This document shows positions 1-6,673 of a stretch of DNA of 8,437 nucleotides, one piece after another (position 1 is the first letter of the stretch; every line of letters starts with the position of its first letter). Origin of the DNA: an uncultured Rhodospirillaceae bacterium (lineage in GTDB: Bacteria > Pseudomonadota > Alphaproteobacteria > Thalassobaculales > Thalassobaculaceae); NCBI GenBank assembly GCA_937891725.1, contig CALAHL010000191.1, forward strand, positions 1 through 8,437. The letters run 5' to 3'. A program made the position numbers and the translations under genes. Under the pieces are notes generated by a model, which did no database searches, was not told the DNA's origin, and worked only from the letters and a program-made list of their open reading frames with translations.

Positions 1-1
1 A

Positions 2-1732
2 GCACCGCTGGGGCGGATGGAGCGTACGATGACGACGCTTGCCTCGGGCGACACCGATGTTGATGTGCCTGATCGAGACCGCCGGGATGAGATCGGGGCG
101 ATGGCTCAGGCATTGGAAGTCTTCCGCGACGCGATGACTGCGGTTAGCAAGGCCCGCACCCGAGCGGAGGACGCGACCCGCGCGAAATCCGAGTTCCTGG
201 CGATGATGAGTCATGAGATCCGGACGCCGATGAACGGGGTGATCGGCATGACCCGGCTGCTGCTGGATCAGCCGTTGAGCGCCGAGCAGCGGGAGATCGC
301 CGGCACGGTTCTCGACTCTGGCGAAGGCCTGATGAGCATCCTCAACGACATCCTCGATTCCTCAAAGCTGGACGCGGGCAAGATGGAGTTGGAGGTAATC
401 CCCTTCGATCCCCGGCGCCTGGTGGAGGGGGCGGTGGCCCTGATGTCCGGTCGCGCCTCGGAAAAGGGTCTGACGCTTGCGGCCGAGATTTCCGACGACG
501 TGCCGGCGGCACTGCTGGGGGATCCCAGTCGGCTGCGCCAGGTCGTGCTCAATCTGATCGGGAATGCGGTCAAGTTCACCGACACAGGATCGGTGACGGT
601 AACGATGCGACGGACAGGCGACGGCGAGCCGGCACCGATCTCGATCGCCGTGCACGACACTGGAATCGGCATGAGCCGGGAGGTGCTCGGTCGTCTGTTC
701 GGCGATTTCGCGCAGGCGGACGCCTCGACCGCGCGGCGGTTTGGCGGGACCGGCCTGGGGCTGGCCATTTCAAAGCGCATCGCCGATCTGATGGGAGGCG
801 AAATTCAGGTCGACAGCGAACCGGGCGGCGGCTCGGTCTTCGATCTGCGGGTGGTGTTCCCGGTTTCCGACCGTGCGCTGCTGACGTCGGATCTCGAGAT
901 TCTGCAACTCCCGCCGTTGTCGATTCTGGTGGCGGAGGACAATCCGGTAAATCAACGGGTCGCGCGCGGCCTGCTTGAGAAGCACGGTCATCGGGTGACA
1001 CTGGTCGGGCGCGGCGACGAGGCGGTTGCTGCAGTGTCCGCCGGGGCGGTGTCTAGCGGAGCGGCGTTCGATGTGATCCTGATGGATTATCACATGCCCG
1101 GCATGGACGGTCTGACCGCCACCCGTGCGATCAGGTCCCTGCCGGGTCCCGAGGCGCAAACCCCCATTCTCGCGGTGACCGCCGGTGCGATGGAGCACGA
1201 AGTGCGGCGCTGCCTGGACGCGGGCATGAACGGTGTGGTGGCCAAACCGATCGACCCGGGGCGCCTGATCCGGGCAATGGCCCGGGTGCTCGATCTGCAT
1301 CGTCCTGACACAGACGATGCGGGTTTGGAGGATATGGAAGCCAACGGCTTTGATCTGTCTGCCGTTCTGCGGGAGGGCGATGCGGAGATTGAGCCGCGGG
1401 CGCTTCAGGCGATGAGCGACGAGCTGGGCGCCGAGTTCGCCGACGAGATGGTCGCCGATTTCCAGGCTTCCGCCGCGGCCACGCTGGACGCTCTCCGGGA
1501 TGCCGCCACCGGTGGCGATGCGGAAGCCACGGCGGAGATCGCGCACGCGCTCAAGAGCGGCGCCGGATCGGTCGGGTTGCGTCTGGTCTGGCGGTTGGCG
1601 GAGACGGTTGAACGCACGGCCAGTGAAGGCCATCTTGACCAAGCGATGGTCGCTTGCGCGGATCTCCCGGGCGCGGTCGAGCGCGGTTTGGCGGATTTGA
1701 TGGCGTTACGGAACATGGAACAGGACACATGA
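2..1732 (+). CDS. Hybrid sensor histidine kinase (HAMP-HisKA-HATPase-REC-HPt), 5' end outside the window
   Basis: The reading frame is open from base 2, and the first residues (PLGRMERTM) already lie in a HAMP domain, so the true start and the sensor and membrane part are upstream. Numbering from the Met at base 17: HAMP about 1-45; HisKA with phospho-acceptor His66 in SHEIRTP; HATPase with N-box Asn183 (NAVKFT), G1 DTGIGM at 214-219 and G2 GGTGLGLA at 243-250; receiver about 301-425 with acidic pair Glu307/Asp308, phospho-acceptor Asp357 (MDYHMPGMDG), Thr388 and Lys410; and a C-terminal HPt domain with His510 in AHALKSGAGS. All catalytic residues are present, so a His-Asp-His phosphorelay is expected. 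The stop overlaps the start of the CheY-like gene, which is the likely final phosphate acceptor. The domain architecture is certain; the signal sensed is unknown because the sensor region is missing. Confidence 0.95.
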   Translation, partial: APLGRMERTMTTLASGDTDVDVPDRDRRDEIGAMAQALEVFRDAMTAVSKARTRAEDATRAKSEFLAMMSHEIRTPMNGVIGMTRLLLDQPLSAEQREIAGTVLDSGEGLMSILNDILDSSKLDAGKMELEVIPFDPRRLVEGAVALMSGRASEKGLTLAAEISDDVPAALLGDPSRLRQVVLNLIGNAVKFTDTGSVTVTMRRTGDGEPAPISIAVHDTGIGMSREVLGRLFGDFAQADASTARRFGGTGLGLAISKRIADLMGGEIQVDSEPGGGSVFDLRVVFPVSDRALLTSDLEILQLPPLSILVAEDNPVNQRVARGLLEKHGHRVTLVGRGDEAVAAVSAGAVSSGAAFDVILMDYHMPGMDGLTATRAIRSLPGPEAQTPILAVTAGAMEHEVRRCLDAGMNGVVAKPIDPGRLIRAMARVLDLHRPDTDDAGLEDMEANGFDLSAVLREGDAEIEPRALQAMSDELGAEFADEMVADFQASAAATLDALRDAATGGDAEATAEIAHALKSGAGSVGLRLVWRLAETVERTASEGHLDQAMVACADLPGAVERGLADLMALRNMEQDT

Positions 1733-2139
1733 CCGACCCCCGGGATCAGGGCCTTATGCCGACATTGCGCGGCGTCCGCGTGCTGCTGGCTGAGGATGAG
1801 CCGATGGCGGCGAAACTGGCACGCGGCGTCCTGCGGACCATGGGGATCACCGAGGTGACCCATGTGACGGACGGGTCGCAAGCGCTCAAGGCACTGGACG
1901 CGGCGGAGGGCAAGTTCGAACTGATCATCTCCGACTGGAACATGCCGAAGGTGAACGGCATAGAGTTTCTGCGCCAGGTCCGGCTGATGCACCCGAACAT
2001 GAAGTTCCTGATGCTGACTGGCCACGCCGACCGGGAGATCGTGCTGGCCGCCAAGCAGAACCGGGTGGACGCCTATGTCGTAAAGCCCTTCAGCCCTGGG
2101 CAGCTAAAGGCTAAGGTCGAGACCCTGCTGAAATTTTAA
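1729..2139 (+). CDS. Stand-alone CheY-like response regulator receiver
   Basis: A 136-aa protein that is one receiver domain with no output domain. Visible residues are the acidic pair Glu22/Asp23 (LLAEDEP), phospho-acceptor Asp69 (ISDWNMPKVNG), Thr97 in MLTGHA and Lys119 in VVKPF, the full set needed for phosphorylation and switching. The ATG at 1729 overlaps the kinase TGA in an ATGA arrangement, with AGGA just upstream; this fixes the start better than the longer in-frame extension, whose extra N-terminus is low-complexity Arg/Gly sequence. Coupling to a kinase ending in an HPt domain suggests it takes phosphate from His510 of that kinase. It probably acts by protein-protein contact (motor switch, another kinase or a diguanylate enzyme). 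Its partner is not visible here. Confidence 0.93.
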   Translation: MTDPRDQGLMPTLRGVRVLLAEDEPMAAKLARGVLRTMGITEVTHVTDGSQALKALDAAEGKFELIISDWNMPKVNGIEFLRQVRLMHPNMKFLMLTGHADREIVLAAKQNRVDAYVVKPFSPGQLKAKVETLLKF

Positions 2140-3014
2140 ACCGGACGATCTCCGAACACCGTGGTGCGATGCATGTAGCGCTCACCGACGCCGTCATAGT
2201 CGGCGACGGCGTAGTGCATGGTGCAGCGGTTGTCCCAGATCAGCAGGTCCTTCTCGCGCCACTGGTGGCGGTAGATGAATTCCGGCCGGACGCAGTGGCG
2301 GTAGAGGAAATCGAGGATTGACGCACTTTCTTCCGGGTCCATGCCTTCAATCCCGGTGACGACGCCGGCGTTCAGATACAGACATTTGCGCCCGGTCTCA
2401 GGGTGGGTGCGGACCAGCGGATGGCTGATCGGCGGGGTAGTGGTCAGGTGCCGGTCGGTCACCGTCTCGTTCTTGAAGCTGCCGGATTTGGCCTTCTCGA
2501 AATCGTGGATGCACCGCAGCCCGTCAATCGTGCGCCGGAAGGTCTCGGACAGGGCCTCGTAGGCGACGGTCATGTTCGAGAACATGGTGTCGCCGCCATA
2601 AGGAGGAATCTCGATGCCGTAGAGCAGAGAGGCCTTGGCGGCCCGCTCCTTATGGGAGTTGTCGGAGTGCCAGTAGACGCCTGCGCGCTGGCGGCCCAGC
2701 TTGACCCCGTCCTTGACCTTGTTCGACACCCGGTAGATTTCGGGGTGATCCGGATGCAGGTACGGCTCGACCGTCGCACCTTCCAGCGGGTCCAACTCGC
2801 CGAACCGCCGTGAGAACGCCAGTTGGTCTTCCGGCTCGAGGGTCTGATCCCGGATCACCATCACGCCACCGCTGTCGAGCCAGGCCTGCTGGATCTCACC
2901 GAACAGGTTTGTTCCATCGGCTTTAAACGTCGGATCCGCCAGATCGACCCCGGTGACCTGCACGCCCAGCGACGGGTTGAGGCGTCGGATCGAGAGCGTG
3001 GTGGCGGCGGACAT
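2136..3014 (-). CDS. TauD/TfdA-family Fe(II)/2-oxoglutarate-dependent dioxygenase
   Basis: A 292-aa protein, close to the usual 280-300 aa of this family. It carries the metal facial triad: His116 and Asp118 in YWHSDNS and distal His267 in DNRCTMHYA. Arg283 in YMHRTTV is in the position that binds the 2-oxoglutarate carboxylate. HPLVRTHPETGRKCLYLN (198-215) is a typical family block. Members hydroxylate a carbon next to a heteroatom (sulfonate, ether, amine), using O2 and 2-oxoglutarate and often releasing the product by cleavage; the substrate here cannot be deduced. The ATG at 3014 is supported by an AGGGAG Shine-Dalgarno 6 nt upstream (complement of 3021-3026). The gene is divergent from the hydroxyacid dehydrogenase operon across 99 bp and converges on the receiver gene with a 3-nt stop overlap. 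Calling it taurine or 2,4-D dioxygenase would be over-interpretation. Confidence 0.93.
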   Translation of the reverse strand: MSAATTLSIRRLNPSLGVQVTGVDLADPTFKADGTNLFGEIQQAWLDSGGVMVIRDQTLEPEDQLAFSRRFGELDPLEGATVEPYLHPDHPEIYRVSNKVKDGVKLGRQRAGVYWHSDNSHKERAAKASLLYGIEIPPYGGDTMFSNMTVAYEALSETFRRTIDGLRCIHDFEKAKSGSFKNETVTDRHLTTTPPISHPLVRTHPETGRKCLYLNAGVVTGIEGMDPEESASILDFLYRHCVRPEFIYRHQWREKDLLIWDNRCTMHYAVADYDGVGERYMHRTTVFGDRPV

Positions 3015-3113
3015 GGTGTTCTCCCTTTTGAATTCATGATCGAGTGGCTAGCATTCCAGGCTGATCGCGTCAGATCAATCCGCCCCGTCCCTAAACTCAC
3101 GCTCGGTAAGAAA
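3015..3113. promoter_or_regulatory. Divergent intergenic control region between the dioxygenase and the enzyme operon
   Basis: These 99 bp separate two outward-facing transcription units and must hold their start signals unless promoters lie inside the genes. On the minus strand, TTGATC (3073-3078) and AATGCT (3050-3055) are 17 bp apart and make a weak sigma70-like promoter for the dioxygenase. An inverted repeat TGATC-N6-GATCA (3062-3077) overlaps the -35-like box and could be an operator. No convincing plus-strand promoter was found for the operon. The dehydrogenase start at 3114 has only a poor Shine-Dalgarno (GGTAAG). Confidence 0.4.
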
Positions 3114-4082
3114 ATGACCATCCCCGTTCTGTACTATGTCCGCGCCAACAGCCGGCTCTACGACCTGATCCGCGCTCAGGCGCCCGCCGAGTATGAGATG
3201 ATGTTCCTGGAGTCCGATGATCCGGCGGAACGGGCTGAAAAGCTGGAACGGGCCGAAGTGATCCTGGTCGGCGGTGGCAGATTGGACGAGGCCTCGATCG
3301 CGGCCGCGCCCAATCTGCGGCTCGTGCTGCACCAGGGTGTCGGCTACCACGACACGGTCGCGATCAAAGACCTTCGGGACCGGCAGATTCCGCTCGCCAT
3401 CACGCCGGGCGGCACCTCTGAAGGGGTGTCGGAGCATGCCCTGATGATGATGCTGGCAACCGGCCGCCGGCTGCCGGCCCTCGACCGTTCGGTCCGGGAG
3501 GGGCATTGGTGGTCCAGCACCTACCGGGCCGAGTCGCGGGGTCTGAAAGGGGCCACGGTTGGGATCATCGGCCTCGGCCGGATCGGCAAGCAGGTGGCAC
3601 GGCGCTTGGCGCCGTTCGAGGTCGCTGAGGTGCTGTATCATGACCTCGAGCAGATCGACCCGGCGGTCGAGCGGGAGTTGGGTGTGCGCCGGGTGAGCCG
3701 GGACGAGCTCCTGTCGGCCTGCGATTTTGTCACTCTGCACGTGCCGTTGACCGACGCGACCCACCACATGATCGACGCGACAGCGCTTGCACGGATGAAG
3801 GACGGTGCCATCTTGATCAACTGTGCACGGGGACCGGTGGTCTCGGAGCCGGATCTGCTGGACGCGCTGCGTTCGGGCAAGTTGGGCGGTGCGGGTCTCG
3901 ACGTGTTCGAGGTCGAGCCGATCGGCGGGCCGTCTCCGTTCGGGGCGTTTCACAATGTCGTCCTCACACCGCACAATGCGCCGGGCACCCGGGATGTGAT
4001 GATCGGGAAATTCCGCGACATGTTCGACAATGCGGACCGGTTCTATCGGGGTGAGAAACTGGTTGAGAAAGTGGATCTATAA
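3114..4082 (+). CDS. D-isomer-specific 2-hydroxyacid dehydrogenase (NAD(P)-dependent)
   Basis: A 322-aa protein of normal length for the family. It has an N-terminal substrate-binding half, then a Rossmann fold with GLGRIG at 153-158 and Asp177 at the end of beta-2, which favours NAD(H) over NADP(H). The catalytic set is complete: Arg239 in NCARG, Glu268 in FEVEP and His287 in TPH, spaced as in phosphoglycerate and glyoxylate/hydroxypyruvate reductases. It should interconvert a D-2-hydroxyacid and a 2-ketoacid in the cytoplasm; the substrate is unknown. The frame is open for about 290 nt upstream, but that extension does not resemble the family and runs antisense to the dioxygenase, so the start was placed at MTIPVLYYVR. 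The Shine-Dalgarno is weak. It is the first gene of a four-enzyme operon, and its TAA shares one base with the ATG of the amidase. Confidence 0.92.
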   Translation: MTIPVLYYVRANSRLYDLIRAQAPAEYEMMFLESDDPAERAEKLERAEVILVGGGRLDEASIAAAPNLRLVLHQGVGYHDTVAIKDLRDRQIPLAITPGGTSEGVSEHALMMMLATGRRLPALDRSVREGHWWSSTYRAESRGLKGATVGIIGLGRIGKQVARRLAPFEVAEVLYHDLEQIDPAVERELGVRRVSRDELLSACDFVTLHVPLTDATHHMIDATALARMKDGAILINCARGPVVSEPDLLDALRSGKLGGAGLDVFEVEPIGGPSPFGAFHNVVLTPHNAPGTRDVMIGKFRDMFDNADRFYRGEKLVEKVDL

Positions 4083-5509
4083 TGCTGACATTTAAGGAAT
4101 ATAGATCACATGATGCTCTGGGTCTCGCCAAGCTGATCGCCGATAAGGAGGTCACGCCGGAGGAGGTTCTCGACGCCGCCCTCCTACGGTGCGACGAGAT
4201 GAATCCAAAGCTGAACGCGGTCGTGCACCGGAATGACGGTGCCGAAAAGGGGCGGGTCGCCGCCGATCTTCCGGAAGGGCCGTTCGCAGGCGTGCCGTTT
4301 CTTCTTAAGGATCTGTACGCATTTGAACGGGGGCAGCCGCTGGGCAATGGCTCGCGGCTTTGGGACGGCGCCGAAGCCCCGATGGATTTCACCTATACCG
4401 TCCGATGTCGAGAGGCCGGTCTGGTGACGTTTGGGCGGACCAATACGCCGGAACTGGGGCTGGTCTGGACCACCGAGCCGGAGGCGAACGGGCCGACCTG
4501 CAATCCCTGGGATCTAAGCAGGTCGCCGGGCGGTTCGTCCGGCGGGGCGGCGGCTGCGGTGTCTGCCGGGATTCTTCCGATGGCGCATGCGACCGATGGC
4601 GGCGGTTCGATCCGGATGCCGGCCTCGCGTTGCGGACTGTTCGGGCTGAAGGCCAGCCGTGGGCGCAATCCGATGGGGCCGGTTGTGGGCGAAGGCTGGG
4701 CCGGGTTGGCCGGCTCCGGCGTGGTCAGCCGCTCGGTCCGCGACAGCGCCGCCATGCTGGATGCCACCGGGTATCCCGAGTCCGGCGAACCCTACGCGGC
4801 CCCCGCGAAGACGCGGTCGTATCTGGAACAGGTTGGCCGCACGCCTGGTCCTTTGCGGATCGCCTATCACACCACCGATTATGCGGGTGCGCCACTCTCG
4901 CCCGAAGCGATCGAGGCGGTGGAGGCAACGGCGAGCCTGCTGCGTGAGTTGGGCCATGAAGTCGAGGAAGCCTGTCCCGAGATCGACGCGGAGCGTATGG
5001 GCCGAGCCATGGGCGTAATCATAGCGGGCAATCTGCACCAGGCGGTGATGGCGCGGTATCGGGAGTTGGACCGGGACCCGAATGGGGTCGGTGCCGAATA
5101 TACGACCTGGAACATGGTCCAGGCGGCCGAGCGGCTCAGCGCAGCGGATTACGCTGGGGCTGTCACAGCCTTCCATATGGCGGGGCGCGCGCTTGGGCGG
5201 TTCTTCGAAGAGCACGATCTGGTCATGTCCGCGACCATGCGGAATCCACCGACCCCGCTCGGCGAGGTCAGAACCGACAAGTGGAATATGGAGGATCTGT
5301 TCGAGGCGGCGCACCGGGAGATGCCGATCACGCCCTTGTTCAACCAGACCGGCTGCCCGGCGATGTCGGTGCCTCTGCATTGGACCAAGGACGATCTGCC
5401 GGTCGGTGTGCATTTTGGTGCGCCATACGGACGCGAGGACCGGCTGTTCCGGCTGGCCGGACAGTTGGAGGAGGCCAAGCCCTGGTTCGATCGGGTGCCA
5501 GAATTGTGA
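4082..5509 (+). CDS. Amidase-signature (AS) family hydrolase, NylA-like group
   Basis: A 475-aa protein of the usual AS length (about 450-500 aa). The Ser-cisSer-Lys triad is complete: Lys76 (FLLKDL), cis-Ser152 in GGSSGG and nucleophile Ser176 in DGGGSIRMP. The spacings (76 and 24 residues) agree with the family. The blocks GPFAGVPFLLKDL, RTNTPELG and TEPEANGPTCNPW resemble 6-aminohexanoate cyclic-dimer hydrolase and its many uncharacterised relatives more than GatA. It should cleave a carboxamide to an acid plus an amine or ammonia in the cytoplasm. GatA is unlikely because gatC and gatB are absent and the neighbours are catabolic. The start overlaps the preceding stop (TAATG), and its own TGA overlaps the GTG of the next gene, so expression is probably translationally coupled. 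The natural amide is unknown. Confidence 0.93.
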   Translation: MLTFKEYRSHDALGLAKLIADKEVTPEEVLDAALLRCDEMNPKLNAVVHRNDGAEKGRVAADLPEGPFAGVPFLLKDLYAFERGQPLGNGSRLWDGAEAPMDFTYTVRCREAGLVTFGRTNTPELGLVWTTEPEANGPTCNPWDLSRSPGGSSGGAAAAVSAGILPMAHATDGGGSIRMPASRCGLFGLKASRGRNPMGPVVGEGWAGLAGSGVVSRSVRDSAAMLDATGYPESGEPYAAPAKTRSYLEQVGRTPGPLRIAYHTTDYAGAPLSPEAIEAVEATASLLRELGHEVEEACPEIDAERMGRAMGVIIAGNLHQAVMARYRELDRDPNGVGAEYTTWNMVQAAERLSAADYAGAVTAFHMAGRALGRFFEEHDLVMSATMRNPPTPLGEVRTDKWNMEDLFEAAHREMPITPLFNQTGCPAMSVPLHWTKDDLPVGVHFGAPYGREDRLFRLAGQLEEAKPWFDRVPEL

Positions 5510-6660
5510 CCGAGGATCAGGCCGAGCTGGTTGACGCGGTCGGCCGGGTGGTCGACGGCTTCGACGAGGAGTACTGGCGCGGCAAGGACAGGGATCATGC
5601 GTTTCCGCATGAATTCGCCGGTTCCATGGCCGAGGGAGGATGGCTTGGGATCGCCATGCCCGAGGCGTTTGGCGGGGCGGGGCTCGGCGTCACCGAAGCA
5701 GCCCTGATGATGGAGCGGGTCGCGCACTCCCCGGGGGCGATGGCGGCGGCCTCGTCGATCCATATCAACATCTTCGGCCTCCATCCTGTGGTGGTCTACG
5801 GCACCGAAGTGCAACGCCAAAGGTTCCTGCCGCCGCTGATAAGGGGCGATGAACGGGCGTGTTTTGGGGTGACGGAGCCGGATTCCGGTCTCGATACAAG
5901 CCGGTTGAAGACCCGGGCCGTGCGGGACGGCGACCACTATGTGATCTCGGGCCGGAAGATCTGGACCTCGACGGCGCAGCAGGCCGACCGGGTCCTGATC
6001 ATCGCCCGCACCACGCCGATCGAGGCGTGCGCCAAGCCGACCGACGGGCTGACCCTGTTCTACGCGCCGCTCGACCGGTCGGCGATCGAGATCCGAGAAA
6101 TCGCCAAGATGGGCCGACACGCTGTCGACTCAAACCTGCTGTTCATCGACGGCCTCCGGGTTCCGGTCGAGGATCGGATCGGTGCTGAAGGAGAGGGGTT
6201 CAAGTGCTTGCTGCACGGGCTCAACCCGGAACGCATCCTGATCGCCGCCGAGGCGATCGGCGTCGGTCGTGAGGCGCTCGACCGCGCGACCGCCTATGCC
6301 AGAGAGCGCGAGGTTTTTGGTCGCCCGATCGGCAAGAATCAGGCGATTCAGCATCCTCTGGCGGAGTGCTGGATGGAGCTGGAAGCGGCCTGGGGGATGG
6401 TAATGCGGGCAGCGCGGCTGTATGATTCGGGCGTTCCCTGCGGTGCCGAAGCCAACGCGGCGAAATATCTGGCCGCCGAGGCCGCGTTCAAGAGCTGCGA
6501 ACGGGCGGTGATGACCCTGGGCGGTATGGGATATGCCGCCGAGTACGGTGTCGAGCGGTTGCTGCGGGAAGTGCTGATCACCCGGATTGCCCCGGTTTCG
6601 CCGGAACTCATCAAATGCTACATCGCCGAACGGGTTCTGGGGCTGCCGAGAAGCTATTGA
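5506..6660 (+). CDS. Acyl-CoA dehydrogenase family flavoprotein
   Basis: A 384-aa protein of standard length for the family (380-400 aa). The flavin- and substrate-binding block GVTEPDSGLDTS is at 121-132, KIWTST at 151-156, the arginine-rich helix segment REREVFGRPIGKNQAIQ at 266-282, and the C-terminal block GGMGYAAEYGVERLLRE at 339-355. It is expected to oxidise an acyl-CoA to the 2-enoyl-CoA with FAD, passing electrons to ETF. The canonical catalytic Glu of the C-terminal EGT motif is replaced by Pro363 (RIAPVSPEL), but Glu242 in GLNPERI matches the position used by isovaleryl-CoA dehydrogenase. The start is a GTG at 5506 overlapping the amidase TGA (GTGA). The next in-frame ATG would remove part of the N-terminal helical domain, and no strong Shine-Dalgarno is needed if translation is coupled. 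The substrate is unknown. Confidence 0.92.
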   Translation: MTEDQAELVDAVGRVVDGFDEEYWRGKDRDHAFPHEFAGSMAEGGWLGIAMPEAFGGAGLGVTEAALMMERVAHSPGAMAAASSIHINIFGLHPVVVYGTEVQRQRFLPPLIRGDERACFGVTEPDSGLDTSRLKTRAVRDGDHYVISGRKIWTSTAQQADRVLIIARTTPIEACAKPTDGLTLFYAPLDRSAIEIREIAKMGRHAVDSNLLFIDGLRVPVEDRIGAEGEGFKCLLHGLNPERILIAAEAIGVGREALDRATAYAREREVFGRPIGKNQAIQHPLAECWMELEAAWGMVMRAARLYDSGVPCGAEANAAKYLAAEAAFKSCERAVMTLGGMGYAAEYGVERLLREVLITRIAPVSPELIKCYIAERVLGLPRSY

Positions 6661-6662
6661 GC

Positions 6663-6668
6663 GGAGAG
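6663..6668 (+). promoter_or_regulatory. Ribosome binding site deciding the monooxygenase start
   Basis: GGAGAG lies 5 nt before the ATG at 6674, in the only real gap (13 nt) inside the four-gene operon. It supports this ATG over the longer in-frame reading that begins inside the acyl-CoA dehydrogenase. Confidence 0.7.
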
Positions 6669-6673
6669 CGCAG

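Noticed and set aside
268..1642. Long minus-strand open frames under the histidine kinase, and similar ones under most other genes
   Set aside because: They lie entirely antisense to genes with complete catalytic motifs, are rich in Arg/Pro/Ser/His, and show no recognisable domain. They follow from high-GC third-position bias.
2823..3113. N-terminal extension of the hydroxyacid dehydrogenase
   Set aside because: The frame is open but antisense to the dioxygenase, does not resemble the family and would make the protein about 97 residues too long.
5281..5505. Upstream extension of the acyl-CoA dehydrogenase into the amidase gene
   Set aside because: The extension is a different frame of the amidase C-terminus. 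The GTG at 5506 overlapping the amidase stop gives a protein of normal family length.
4082..5509. GatA subunit of the aspartyl/glutamyl-tRNA amidotransferase
   Set aside because: gatC and gatB are missing, the neighbours are catabolic, and the motif blocks fit the NylA-like group better.
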